DNA of 39,189 bases from Bacteroidales bacterium Bact_11 (GTDB taxonomy: Bacteria > Bacteroidota > Bacteroidia > Bacteroidales > UBA932): positions 1-39,189 of the forward strand of contig LUZC01000054.1 of NCBI GenBank assembly GCA_001603505.1. Direction: 5' to 3'. A program made the translations under genes and the position numbers. Within the stretch, counting starts at the first letter, position 1; each line of letters opens with the position of its first letter. This document shows, piece after piece, positions 15,993 through 25,998 of this stretch. The notes below the pieces were generated by a model, which made no database searches, had not been told where the DNA came from, and saw nothing but the letters and a program-made list of their open reading frames with translations.

Positions 15993-16112
15993 GCATTGAC
16001 AGCTGGTGGCCGTCCGGCCACCAGGCTGTTTTTGGCTTGTCGGGGCGCCCATGCAAGCATGGACCCCCGCCAAACCAAAAACAGCCGGTCGCTTTGCGAC
16101 CAGCTGTCATGC
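15993..16112 (-). repeat. four-arm nested palindrome (cloverleaf-like element)
   Basis: Almost every base of this 120-nt segment falls in a stem. The outer stem pairs 15993-16003 with 16103-16112 (10 bp, one bulged base). Inside are three arms with no linkers except base 16102: arm A 16004-16023 (9-bp palindrome, 2-nt loop), arm B 16024-16086 (12 perfect pairs GGCTGTTTTTGG/CCAAAAACAGCC at the base, then 4, 5 and about 8 further pairs with small defects), and arm C 16087-16101 (GGTCGC/GCGACC, TTT loop). Where pairing is not Watson-Crick in arm B, the minus-strand RNA has G-U and the plus strand has A-C, which favours a minus-strand RNA. It starts 3 nt behind the tRNA-Ala 3' end. It could be a structured RNA or a palindromic mobile or repeat element. 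Confidence 0.75.
16077..16107 (-). terminator. intrinsic terminator of tRNA-Ala
   Basis: On the minus strand ACAGCTGGTCGC, loop AAA, GCGACCGGCTGT form a 12-bp stem (one G-U pair) running straight into five T residues. It begins 9 nt after the tRNA. It shares bases with the outer stem and arm B of the four-arm element, so the terminator and the cloverleaf are alternative folds. Confidence 0.75.
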
Positions 16113-16115
16113 TTG

Positions 16116-16188
16116 TGGAGCATAGGGGATTCGAACCCCTGACCTATAGATTGCGAACCTATCGCTCTACCAACTGAGCTAATACCCC
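16116..16188 (-). tRNA. tRNA-Ala (anticodon CGC)
   Basis: A 73-nt cloverleaf: acceptor GGGGTAT/ATGCTCC, D arm GCTC-AGTTGGTA-GAGC, anticodon stem ATAGG/TCTAT with loop TTCGCAA, 5-nt variable loop AGGTC, and T arm AGGGG-TTCGAAT-CCCCT. The anticodon is CGC, reading GCG. The G3-U70 pair, the main alanine identity element, is present along with A73. CCA is not encoded (the DNA continues CAAGC). CGC is a less common Ala isoacceptor and fits a GC-rich genome. Confidence 0.93.
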
Positions 16189-16202
16189 GATTGATGCGAC
16201 TG

Positions 16203-16233
16203 CAAAAGTACGGATTTCTTGTAAAACAACAAA
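16203..16233 (-). promoter_or_regulatory. promoter of tRNA-Ala
   Basis: Minus strand: TTTG (16230-16233), a 19-nt spacer, TACTTTTG (16203-16210). The predicted start is near 16199, about 11 nt before the mature tRNA 5' end. Confidence 0.75.
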
Positions 16234-16266
16234 CATGTCGCTGCTTTTTTATTGCCCGCCGTTTTG

Positions 16267-16274
16267 TACCTTTG
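16267..16274 (+). promoter_or_regulatory. -7 box directly before the PLD-family gene
   Basis: TACCTTTG matches TAnnTTTG and ends 4 nt before the ATG at 16279. The -33 region is a T-run (16245-16250). The transcript would begin at or next to the start codon, so translation may be leaderless. It diverges from the tRNA-Ala promoter. Confidence 0.5.
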
Positions 16275-16278
16275 CCGT

Positions 16279-17424
16279 ATGATTCGAAGGGTATTGTTTT
16301 CGGTACTATGGGCTGCCTGCGCCTGGGCGGCCGCGACGGCGGAAGTCCCGGCCACTCCGCCACCTGCCAATCAGGTGGAAGTAATCACTTCCGGGGCGCA
16401 GAAATGGGAACTGCTGACGGCCGACCTGGAGCAGGCCCGCCAGGCCATCTGCGTGGAGTACTTTACCTTTGCCAATGATTCCTGCGGCCGGATCATCGGC
16501 GACATCCTGATGCGGAAGGCACAGGAGGGCGTTCCTGTGCGGATGATCCTGGAAAACGTGGCGCATCCGGGTACTACGAAATCGTATTACAAAAAATTGC
16601 AGAAGTCCGGCGTGGAAGTCCGCTTCTTCACGGATATGGACGCGTGGCCCTGGAACGTACTGCCCGGCATCGACCAGCGGGACCATCGGAAGATTGTCAC
16701 CATCGACGGGCGGATCGGCTACACGGGCGGAATGAACATCAGCGAGAATTACCACCATTGGTCCGATACCCACCTGCGGATCGAAGGCCCTTCCGTGGCG
16801 GATCTCGAAGATATATTTTTCCATACCTGGCACAGGCTCGGCGGCAGCGGGGAACCGCTTTACGAGAAATCCGCCGTACCGGACACCACGCTGGAAATCG
16901 TGGCCGGCACGGCCGCCTACCCCGTGTTCCAGAAACGATTCGTTCAGACTTTCTCTGAGGCAAGGGAGTATCTATACATCGAAACGCCGTATTTCTGCCC
17001 CACCGACACGGTGGTCGCCGCCATCGAGGCCGCAGCCCTGCGCGGGGTAGAAGTCCGGCTGTTGGTGCCGAAAGTGACCGACCATCCCGCCCTCACCCTC
17101 GCCAATCAGTCGTTCTTCGCTTCTCTGCTCGAAGCCGGCGTCCGAGTGTACGAATACCTGCCTGAATTCAACCACAGCAAGGTCATCATCATGGACGACC
17201 GCCTCTGCTGGATCGGATCGGTGAACCTCAACCACCGCAGTCTGGTCCACGACAACGAGATTGCGGCACGGATCGTCGATCCGGCCATAACAAAGGCCCA
17301 GAAAGCATGCTTCCTGGGCCTGTTGTCGGATTCACACGAGGTGACGCTCGATGAAGTGCAGGCTTGGACGCCGTGGCAGCGGTTCACCCACCGGCTTCCC
17401 CTGATTCTCAAGGATCAGCTATAG
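16279..17424 (+). CDS. phospholipase D-family protein, cardiolipin synthase-like
   Basis: A 381-residue PLD-superfamily protein with both catalytic HKD motifs: H-R-K-I-V-T-I-D (His136, Lys138, Asp143) and H-S-K-V-I-I-M-D (His299, Lys301, Asp306), each followed by the usual G-G-M-N and G-S-V-N-L-N. This is the cardiolipin synthase arrangement (two phosphatidylglycerols to cardiolipin plus glycerol). It differs from ClsA in having no pair of N-terminal membrane helices; instead M-I-R-R-V-L-F-S-V-L to A-A-A-T-A looks like a signal peptide, so the enzyme may act in the periplasm. The start is taken at 16279 because it opens that signal; the longer frame from 16252 covers the promoter box. Confidence 0.88.
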   Translation: MIRRVLFSVLWAACAWAAATAEVPATPPPANQVEVITSGAQKWELLTADLEQARQAICVEYFTFANDSCGRIIGDILMRKAQEGVPVRMILENVAHPGTTKSYYKKLQKSGVEVRFFTDMDAWPWNVLPGIDQRDHRKIVTIDGRIGYTGGMNISENYHHWSDTHLRIEGPSVADLEDIFFHTWHRLGGSGEPLYEKSAVPDTTLEIVAGTAAYPVFQKRFVQTFSEAREYLYIETPYFCPTDTVVAAIEAAALRGVEVRLLVPKVTDHPALTLANQSFFASLLEAGVRVYEYLPEFNHSKVIIMDDRLCWIGSVNLNHRSLVHDNEIAARIVDPAITKAQKACFLGLLSDSHEVTLDEVQAWTPWQRFTHRLPLILKDQL

Positions 17425-17429
17425 ACAAG

Positions 17430-17452
17430 ATTCCCCGGTCAAGCCGGGGAAT
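17430..17452. terminator. hairpin between convergent genes
   Basis: ATTCCCCGG and CCGGGGAAT make a perfect 9-bp stem with loop TCAAG. It lies 5 bp after the PLD gene stop and 8 bp from the glucokinase stop. There is no T-run, so it may stop transcription weakly or be a dispersed palindromic repeat; the motif resembles short repeats seen in many bacterial genomes. Confidence 0.55.
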
Positions 17453-17460
17453 GACGTTGC

Positions 17461-18429
17461 TTACCACGCAAGGGCGCTGGCGCCGAGGATGGCGGCGTCG
17501 GAGTCCTTGAGCGAGGAATAGAGCACTTTGATGCGTCCTTTCCAGATCTGGAGCTGGTTCTCTTCCATCGCGGCCACCAGGTCGTCGTGGAAATACTTCT
17601 TGGCCTTTGCCAAACCGCCGAACAGGACGATGGCTTCAGGTGCGCTGAACTTCACGAAGTCGGCCAGCGAACGGCCAAGGATCTCACCCGTTTTCTTGAA
17701 AATTTCCACAGCGATCTCATCACCTTGCTCGGCAGCGTCGAATACGTCCTTCGAAGAGATCTTCTCCGGATCGATGTCGCGCAGCGGACTGGGCTGGTCG
17801 GGATGGAGGAAGAGCAGCTTCTGTGCTGTGCGGCGAACGCCCATGGCACTGCAGTAGGTCTCCAGACAGCCCTTCAGGCCGCAGTTGCACTGACGGCCGT
17901 CGCGGATGGCGATCGTATGGCCGAGTTCGCCGGCAAAACCGTCGTGGCCATACACCACTTCCCCGTTCACCACGATGCCGCTGCCGACACCGGTGCCAAG
18001 GGTGATCATGATGAAGTTCTTCATGCCGCGTGCCACGCCATAGGCCATTTCGCCCATAGCCGCCGCATTGGCATCGTTGGTCACGGTCACAGGCAGGTTG
18101 GTGAAACTCCTCACCAGGCCGGCCAGGTCGACGACGGTCGGCTTGCCATCGTTGTCGTAGCTCCACTTGAGGTTCGGGGCATATTCCACCGTGCCTTTAT
18201 AATAGTTGCCGTTCGGAGCACCGATTCCGATACCCTTTACCTTTCCGGTTTCGGCCGTATCGGCGATCAGCTTCTTAATGGCCTTCGTCAGTTCGTTGAT
18301 GTAGTCGATCAGCTCGGTCTGGAGCGAAGAGATGACGGTCTGGGCGATGATTTCGCCTTCTGCGCTGACGACGCCAAGCTTGGTGCTCTGGCCGCCGACA
18401 TCGATACCGATTACGAGTTCCTTATCCAT
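17461..18429 (-). CDS. ROK-family glucokinase
   Basis: A 322-residue cytoplasmic sugar kinase of the ROK family. The phosphate-binding start G-I-D-V-G-G-Q-S-T-K is at 8-17, the catalytic Asn118-Asp119 in V-T-N-D-A-N-A-A, a second nucleotide loop L-G-T-G-V-G-S-G at 144-151, and the zinc site G-E-L-G-H (His171) with C-N-C-G-L-K-G-C-L-E (Cys181, Cys183, Cys188). No DNA-binding domain is present, so it is a kinase and not a ROK repressor. It lies 2 bp behind a sugar MFS transporter gene, which suggests uptake followed by phosphorylation of glucose. Confidence 0.92.
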   Translation of the reverse strand: MDKELVIGIDVGGQSTKLGVVSAEGEIIAQTVISSLQTELIDYINELTKAIKKLIADTAETGKVKGIGIGAPNGNYYKGTVEYAPNLKWSYDNDGKPTVVDLAGLVRSFTNLPVTVTNDANAAAMGEMAYGVARGMKNFIMITLGTGVGSGIVVNGEVVYGHDGFAGELGHTIAIRDGRQCNCGLKGCLETYCSAMGVRRTAQKLLFLHPDQPSPLRDIDPEKISSKDVFDAAEQGDEIAVEIFKKTGEILGRSLADFVKFSAPEAIVLFGGLAKAKKYFHDDLVAAMEENQLQIWKGRIKVLYSSLKDSDAAILGASALAW

Positions 18430-18431
18430 AA

Positions 18432-19706
18432 TTATTCTACGGGGATGTCCTTGTTAACATTCTTGGAGCCGGATACGGCGTAGAAGATCAGGTAGCCCAG
18501 GCAGACCACCAGCAGCCAGTAGCTCTGGATGGAGCCCACCTTGTCGGCAATGGCATTCTGGATGAACGGAATGATGCCGCCGCCGCAGACCAGCGTCATG
18601 AAGATGCCGGACGCAGCCGCCGTGTATTTGCCGAGACCCTCAGCCGAGAGGTTGAAGATTGCACCCCACATGACCGACGTGCAGAGACCGCAGATGGTCA
18701 GGAAGCCGAGGCTCCACGGAACGGTGTACTTGCCCAGGGTGATTGTAGCATCTTCGGGAATGAACATCGCCAGGAGGATGAAAAGGATAGCTGCAGATGC
18801 CGTGAAGAGCAACATCTTCTTGCTGGACACCTTGCCGCCGATGACGCCGCCGACCAGACGGCCGATCAGCATGCAGAACCAATAGGCGCCGATGAACGTA
18901 CCGGCGATGGCCGGTCCCACTGACGGCAGCGAAGAGAAGTGGATGTTGGCGGTATTCGGGATACTGACCTCGATGCCCACATAGAAGAAGATGGCGATGG
19001 CGCCAAGCACGAAGTGACGGAAGCTGAGCGGGCTATAGGGGTCTTTCTGCTTGCCGCCGGCCAAACGCGCGGCTTTCTCCTCGGGCGTTTCCATATGCGG
19101 CTCGGGGATCTTGGTGAGCAGAATCACGATGAATGCGATGGCAAAGATCACCATGGCGATGACCATCACCGGTGCGGCCTTGGCCACCGTGGCGTCCTGA
19201 ATGGATCCGCCGACAAGCCAGCCGACAAGGACCGGAGCGATGGTACCGCCGATGGAGTTGCAGGAGCCGCCCCATTGGATAAGCTGGTTGCCCTTGTTGC
19301 CGCCGCCGCCCAGGGTGTTCAGCATAGGGTTGACGACGATGTTGAGCATACACATCGAGAAGCCGGCCACAAAAGCGCCCAGGACATATACGAAGAAACT
19401 CTCTGCATAGCCGGAAAGGAACTGGATGCCCACGCCGACAAAGCCGATGATGACGGCAAGCAGCGCCGTGAACTTATATCCCTTGCGACGCAGGATGATG
19501 CCGGCCGGGATGCCCATGCAGGCATACGCGATGAAATTGGCCAGGGTGCCGAGCTGGCTGAGAGCCTTGCTGGCGCCGAACTGGTTGGTGACCACCACGC
19601 CCATCGAACCGGCAAGGTTCGTGACGAAGGCGATCATGAAGAAGAGGGCGAACATCACGATGATAGGAATCGTGAAGTTCTGCTGTTTGGTTGCAGTGTT
19701 TGCCAT
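18432..19706 (-). CDS. sugar MFS transporter (GluP/FucP-like)
   Basis: A 424-residue major facilitator with about twelve membrane helices. The first half has F-A-L-F-F-M-I-A-F-V-T-N, the loop A-G-I-I-L-R-R-K-G-Y-K, and N-I-V-V-N-P-M-L-N-T-L-G-G-G-G, followed by N-Q-L-I-Q-W-G-G-S-C-N-S-I-G; this pattern fits the glucose/galactose and fucose proton symporters. A charged central loop (about 205-225) links the halves. The glucokinase gene 2 bp downstream points to glucose or a related hexose as cargo. The EF-hand-loop gene ends 18 bp upstream, so all three may form one unit. Confidence 0.9.
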   Translation of the reverse strand: MANTATKQQNFTIPIIVMFALFFMIAFVTNLAGSMGVVVTNQFGASKALSQLGTLANFIAYACMGIPAGIILRRKGYKFTALLAVIIGFVGVGIQFLSGYAESFFVYVLGAFVAGFSMCMLNIVVNPMLNTLGGGGNKGNQLIQWGGSCNSIGGTIAPVLVGWLVGGSIQDATVAKAAPVMVIAMVIFAIAFIVILLTKIPEPHMETPEEKAARLAGGKQKDPYSPLSFRHFVLGAIAIFFYVGIEVSIPNTANIHFSSLPSVGPAIAGTFIGAYWFCMLIGRLVGGVIGGKVSSKKMLLFTASAAILFILLAMFIPEDATITLGKYTVPWSLGFLTICGLCTSVMWGAIFNLSAEGLGKYTAAASGIFMTLVCGGGIIPFIQNAIADKVGSIQSYWLLVVCLGYLIFYAVSGSKNVNKDIPVE

Positions 19707-19724
19707 ATCTGTTAATTTGATTGA

Positions 19725-20192
19725 TTATCTTGTTCCGCCAAGGACCTTGCCGAGAATGCCGCCGAGGAGGCCGCCGCCGGTGGTCGTGGTCTTGTTGCCG
19801 CCCTTGAGCGTGATAATGATGTCGTTGAAGTCGACATCACCGTCGCCGTCCTGGTCTTTCAGGATCCCTGAGAGTTTGCCCATGATGACGGGGATCAGCG
19901 CGGTCAGCTTGCCATTGAGCACATTACCCAGATTAAGGTTCTTCAGGATGTTGTTGCTGAAAAGATTGCCGGCCAACGCCGTGATAGGGCTGGAAGCGGC
20001 TGCGGTCTTACCCGTGAGGAGCGACTTAATCTGCTCGATGCCGCCCGTCTTTGCGACGGTCTGGGTGAGACTGCCGAAAATGGAATCGGAAAGACCATTG
20101 AGCACTTTGTCCTTTACGTTGGGAGGAATCTGGATGCCGCCCGTCTGGGCAGAGACCTGCTGTTTGATGAGGTCGATGATTGAAGAAGCCAT
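19725..20192 (-). CDS. DUF937-like protein with an EF-hand-type loop
   Basis: A 155-residue protein with no signal peptide, starting M-A-S-S-I-I-D-L-I-K-Q-Q-V. The first 110 residues are helical with repeated Gly-hinged segments, resembling bacterial YidB/DUF937 proteins. Residues 113-124 read D-Q-D-G-D-G-D-V-D-F-N-D, a complete calcium-type loop. The tail is low-complexity Thr/Gly, then a hydrophobic G-G-L-L-G-G-I-L-G-K-V-L-G-G. The start at 20192 is preferred over 20228 because M-A-S-S-I-I-D-L-I is the family-like opening. Function unknown. It may be cotranscribed with the sugar transporter and kinase genes downstream. Confidence 0.7.
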   Translation of the reverse strand: MASSIIDLIKQQVSAQTGGIQIPPNVKDKVLNGLSDSIFGSLTQTVAKTGGIEQIKSLLTGKTAAASSPITALAGNLFSNNILKNLNLGNVLNGKLTALIPVIMGKLSGILKDQDGDGDVDFNDIIITLKGGNKTTTTGGGLLGGILGKVLGGTR

Positions 20193-20276
20193 AGTATTAC
20201 GAATTGTGAATGATTTTCGTTGTTTCAAGCTACTAAATTACAAAAAAAATCCGACATTGTGGCGGATTGATACAAA

Positions 20277-20308
20277 TTTGCACCTCTCAGGGAAAATACC
20301 TATTTTTG
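20277..20308 (+). promoter_or_regulatory. promoter of the ATP synthase operon
   Basis: TTTG (20277-20280), a 20-nt spacer, and TATTTTTG (20301-20308) match the Bacteroidota promoter. The predicted start near 20312 leaves a leader of about 30 nt before atpD. An 11-codon ORF (20319-20354, [11 protein letters not shown]) lies in that leader and overlaps the atpD start in another frame. Confidence 0.75.
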
Positions 20309-20311
20309 TAG

Positions 20312-22082
<1,771 letters not shown>

Positions 22083-22095
<13 letters not shown>

Positions 22096-23132
22096 AGACG
22101 ATACTCCTGCTGCTGGCGCTGATGCTCCCCTTCCCGGCCGGAGCGTCGGGTCACGGCACGCCGTCGAAGCCGGGGGAACTCGACATGCAGAGCTACCTGT
22201 TCGGTCACGTCAGCGACGCCTATGAATGGCATATCACCACGATCAACGGACACCCTGTCTCCTTTCCCCTGCCCTGCATCGTCATCGACGACGGGCTGCA
22301 CGTCTTTCTCTCCAACCACATTGAAGAGAGCGGCTACCGGCTCAACGAGGAAGGAAAACTCGTAAACGCCGCCACCGGAGAGCGCCCCATCGACATTTCC
22401 ATCACCAAGAATGCATTCAGCCTGATTCTGAGTTCTATTCTGTTGGTGGCGCTGATCCTCTGGACCGCCGGCTGGTACCGGAAACACGACGCGATGAAGG
22501 AAGCGCCCCGCGGATTTGCAGGCCTGATGGAAATGCTCATTTCGATGGTCACCGACGACATCATCAAGGAAGGCGTGGGCAAGGACTACGAGCGCTACGC
22601 ACCCTACCTGCTGACGGCCTTTTTCTTCATTTTCCTCAACAACCTGCTGGGCATCGTGCCGTTCTTCCCTGGGGGAGCCAACGTTACCGGCAACATTGCC
22701 GTGACGCTGTGTCTGGCGCTTTGCACGTTCCTGGCGGTCAACCTTTTCGGAAACAAGCATTATTATAAGGATATCTTCTGGCCCGACGTGCCCACCTGGC
22801 TCAAGGTGCCGCTCCCGCTGATGCCGCTCATCGAGATCATCGGCATATTCACCAAGCCCTTCTCGCTGATGGTACGACTCTTCGCCAACATCCTGGCAGG
22901 CCACATCATGCTGCTGGGCGTGGTGGCCGTTATCTTCGTCACAGCGAAGCTCGGTCCGGCCCTCAACGGCTCGATGACGGTCATCTCCGTTCTTTTCGGG
23001 GTGTTCATGGACATCCTCGAGCTCTTGGTGGCCTTTATCCAGGCTTATGTTTTCACGATGCTCTCCAGCGTCTTCATCGGCCTCTCACGACAGGAACCCG
23101 AACACGAAACCAAAATAGAAACAACTAAATAA
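22083..23132 (+). CDS. atpB: ATP synthase Fo subunit a
   Basis: The 349-residue proton-channel subunit. The first 20 residues look like a signal peptide (M-H-R-I-K-T-I-L-L-L, G-A-S-G-H-G), followed by about 80 periplasmic residues; both additions are typical of Bacteroidota atpB. The membrane core starts near 110. The essential arginine is Arg265 in F-S-L-M-V-R-L-F-A-N-I-L-A-G-H, and N-N-L-L-G-I-V-P-F-F lies at 186-195. The late helices end in A-Y-V-F-T-M-L-S-S-V-F-I-G. The start overlaps atpC. Confidence 0.96.
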
Positions 23133-23393
<261 letters not shown>

Positions 23394-23396
23394 GCC

Positions 23397-23906
23397 ATGT
23401 CGCTCATCACTCCTGACTTCGGGCTCCTTTTCTGGATGACGCTGATCTTCGCCATCGTGTTTTTCGTGCTGGCGAAGTTCGGATTCCCGCTTATCACGGG
23501 AATGGTCAAGAAGCGCTCCGACCGCATCGAGGATTCGCTGCGCCGGGCCGAAGAGGCCGACAGGCAGCTCAAAGAGATGGCCGAAACGCACAAGCGGATG
23601 CTCGAAGAGGTCCGCAAGGAGCAGGCGCGCATCCTCAACGAAGCCGCCGCTTCCGGCGAAAAGATTGTCCAGGAAGCCAAAGAGCAGGCCCGTTCGCAAG
23701 CCGCCACGATGATTGAGCAGGCGCGCGAAGAGATCCGCATCGAGCAGGATACCGCCCGCCGCCAATTGACCGGCGAAGTGACGGCGCTGGCCATCGAAGT
23801 CGCAGAGAAACTGGTCCGCGGCCATCTTGACAATGCCGATAAGCAAGACGCGCTCATCGAACGACTCATCGATGAAGCCCGCGCCAGCCACCAAACTACC
23901 AGTTAA
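23397..23906 (+). CDS. atpF: ATP synthase Fo subunit b
   Basis: A 169-residue stator subunit. One N-terminal membrane helix (L-L-F-W-M-T-L-I-F-A-I-V-F-F-V-L) is followed by K-F-G-F-P-L-I and a long charged right-handed coiled coil rich in E, K, R, A and Q. It joins subunit a to the delta subunit on top of F1. Three bp behind atpE and 3 bp before atpH. Confidence 0.96.
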   Translation: MSLITPDFGLLFWMTLIFAIVFFVLAKFGFPLITGMVKKRSDRIEDSLRRAEEADRQLKEMAETHKRMLEEVRKEQARILNEAAASGEKIVQEAKEQARSQAATMIEQAREEIRIEQDTARRQLTGEVTALAIEVAEKLVRGHLDNADKQDALIERLIDEARASHQTTS

Positions 23907-23909
23907 ACC

Positions 23910-24413
23910 ATGAACACCGGACTCATCGCCTCGCGCTATGCCAACGCCCTCTTTCTCTTTGCCCAGGAAGAGAAAGCCGAGGATCGCGTCTATGAAGACG
24001 CCGCTTCGCTGAAAGCCGCGATGCTCGCCGAGAGCGACGTGCCTGGCTGCATCGAACGCCTGTCGGAGCCGATGCAGCGCTTCCTGGCCCTGGTGATCCG
24101 CAACAAGCGGGTGGAGTACCTGCCCGCCATCCTGCACAACTATCGGGTGCTCTACCGCAAAGAGAAAGGCATTACCCGAGCCTGGCTGACTACCGCCACG
24201 GAAAACCCTGAGCTTGCCGGGAAACTCTCTTTGCTCATGCGTGCGCAAGGCTTTACCGAAGTGGATTTCAAGACCGAGGTCAATCCCGACCTGATCGGCG
24301 GATTCATCGTACAGGTGGAAGACAAGCGCCTTGACGCATCGATCGCCCGACAACTGCAGACCATCCGAAAAGAATGGGAAGAAAAAAACAGAAAAACACG
24401 CAAGAATGGTTGA
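23910..24413 (+). CDS. atpH: ATP synthase F1 subunit delta
   Basis: A 167-residue subunit that ties the b dimer to the alpha N-termini. The opening [11 protein letters not shown], the middle [11 protein letters not shown] and the C-terminal [20 protein letters not shown] family signature are clear. The last 8 bp overlap atpA. Confidence 0.95.
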   Translation: MNTGLIASRYANALFLFAQEEKAEDRVYEDAASLKAAMLAESDVPGCIERLSEPMQRFLALVIRNKRVEYLPAILHNYRVLYRKEKGITRAWLTTATENPELAGKLSLLMRAQGFTEVDFKTEVNPDLIGGFIVQVEDKRLDASIARQLQTIRKEWEEKNRKTRKNG

Positions 24414-25995
24414 CAATCTGAAAGCAAGTGAAATCTCCGAGGTGCTGCTCAAGCAGCTCCACGACATCAACATCGACGCCAAATACGAAGAAGTGGGCCA
24501 GGTGCTCCAGGTCCATGATGGCGTAGTCCGGCTCTATGGACTCACCAACGCGGAAGCGGGCGAACTGCTCGAATTCGACAGCGGTGTGATGGCCGTGGTC
24601 ATGAACCTCGAGGCAGACAATGTCGGTGCCGTGCTCCTGGGCTCCACCGAAAAGGTGAAGGAAGGCATGACCGCCCGCCGTACCGGGCGCATCGCCTCCA
24701 TCCGGGTAGGCGAAAAAATGGTGGGCCGGGTGGTCAATCCACTTGGCGAGCCGATCGACGGACGCGGCGAGATCGCGGGAGAACTCACGGAAATGCCATT
24801 GGAACGCAAGGCCCCGGGCGTCATTTTCCGTCAGCCGGTGAACGAACCGCTCCAGACGGGCCTCAAGGCCGTCGATGCAATGATCCCCATCGGCCGCGGC
24901 CAGCGGGAGCTGATCATCGGCGACCGACAGACCGGCAAGACAGCCATCGCCATCGACACCATCATCAACCAGCGTGCGAATTTCGAGGCGGGCAAGCCGG
25001 TGTTCTGCATCTACGTGGCTATCGGCCAGAAAGGGTCCACGGTAGCCAGCATCGTCAACATCCTGCGCGAAAAAGGCGCGATGGATTACACCATCGTGGT
25101 TGCCGCCAACGCAGCAGACCCGGCCGCCCTGCAATACTACGCCCCGTTCGCCGGTGCCGCCATCGGCGAGTACTTCCGCGACACGGGACGCCACGCCCTG
25201 GTGGTCTACGACGACCTCTCCAAACAGGCTGTGGCCTACCGCGAAGTGTCGCTGATCCTGCGCCGCCCTTCCGGCCGTGAGGCTTACCCGGGCGATATCT
25301 TCTACCTGCACTCCCGCCTGTTGGAGCGTGCCGCCAAAATCATCGACCAGCAGGAAGTGGCCGAGCAGATGAACGACCTGCCGACCAGCCTCAAGGGCAA
25401 GATCCGCGGCGGCGGCAGCCTTACCGCCCTTCCGATCATCGAGACACAAGCCGGTGACGTGTCGGCCTACATCCCGACTAACGTGATCTCCATCACCGAC
25501 GGCCAGATCTTCCTTGAAACCGACCTCTTCAACCAGGGATTCCGTCCCGCCATCAACGTAGGTATCAGTGTGTCGCGTGTGGGTGGCAGCGCCCAGGTGA
25601 AGAGCATGAAGAAAGTGGCAGGAACGCTGAAGATCGACCAGGCGCAATACCGCGAACTCGAATCATTCAGCAAATTCTCGAGCGACATGGACACCGTCAC
25701 CAGCCTGACCATCGACAAGGGCCGCAAGAACAACGCGCTGCTCATCCAGCCGCAATATGCACCGATGCCGGTGGGCGAGCAGGTGGCCATCCTTTATTGC
25801 GGCACCAACGCGCTGATGAAGGATATTCCGCTCTCCAAGGTTCCGGAATTCCAGAAGATCTTCCTCGAACGGATGCGCTCGGAACACCCTGCTGACGTAC
25901 TCTCGCCGCTGGGTAAAGGAAAAATCGACAACGTGATCACCGGGACTATCGAGCATGTGGCCGCCGAGATCGTCGAGCAGATCAACAACGAATAA
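24406..25995 (+). CDS. atpA: ATP synthase F1 subunit alpha
   Basis: A 529-residue non-catalytic nucleotide-binding subunit. Walker A is G-D-R-Q-T-G-K-T (172-179), followed by A-I-D-T-I-I-N-Q, and the conserved arginine-finger region [14 protein letters not shown] is intact. The start [10 protein letters not shown] is taken at 24406 because it gives the normal N-terminus and overlaps the atpH stop; an upstream in-frame ATG lies inside atpH and adds an atypical basic tail. Confidence 0.97.
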   Translation: MVDNLKASEISEVLLKQLHDINIDAKYEEVGQVLQVHDGVVRLYGLTNAEAGELLEFDSGVMAVVMNLEADNVGAVLLGSTEKVKEGMTARRTGRIASIRVGEKMVGRVVNPLGEPIDGRGEIAGELTEMPLERKAPGVIFRQPVNEPLQTGLKAVDAMIPIGRGQRELIIGDRQTGKTAIAIDTIINQRANFEAGKPVFCIYVAIGQKGSTVASIVNILREKGAMDYTIVVAANAADPAALQYYAPFAGAAIGEYFRDTGRHALVVYDDLSKQAVAYREVSLILRRPSGREAYPGDIFYLHSRLLERAAKIIDQQEVAEQMNDLPTSLKGKIRGGGSLTALPIIETQAGDVSAYIPTNVISITDGQIFLETDLFNQGFRPAINVGISVSRVGGSAQVKSMKKVAGTLKIDQAQYRELESFSKFSSDMDTVTSLTIDKGRKNNALLIQPQYAPMPVGEQVAILYCGTNALMKDIPLSKVPEFQKIFLERMRSEHPADVLSPLGKGKIDNVITGTIEHVAAEIVEQINNE

Positions 25996-25998
25996 TCC

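Noticed and set aside
15934-16112. CRISPR array
   Set aside because: The repeats are inverted, not direct, and there are no regularly spaced spacers.
15845-16363. Open frames through the structured region and tRNA (both strands)
   Set aside because: They run across the tRNA, the promoters and the palindrome; the translated sequence is what tRNA and hairpin DNA gives by chance.
17461-18429. ROK-family transcriptional repressor
   Set aside because: There is no N-terminal helix-turn-helix; the protein starts directly with the kinase phosphate loop.
24304-25647. 447-codon open frame on the minus strand
   Set aside because: Antisense shadow of atpA with no recognisable motifs.
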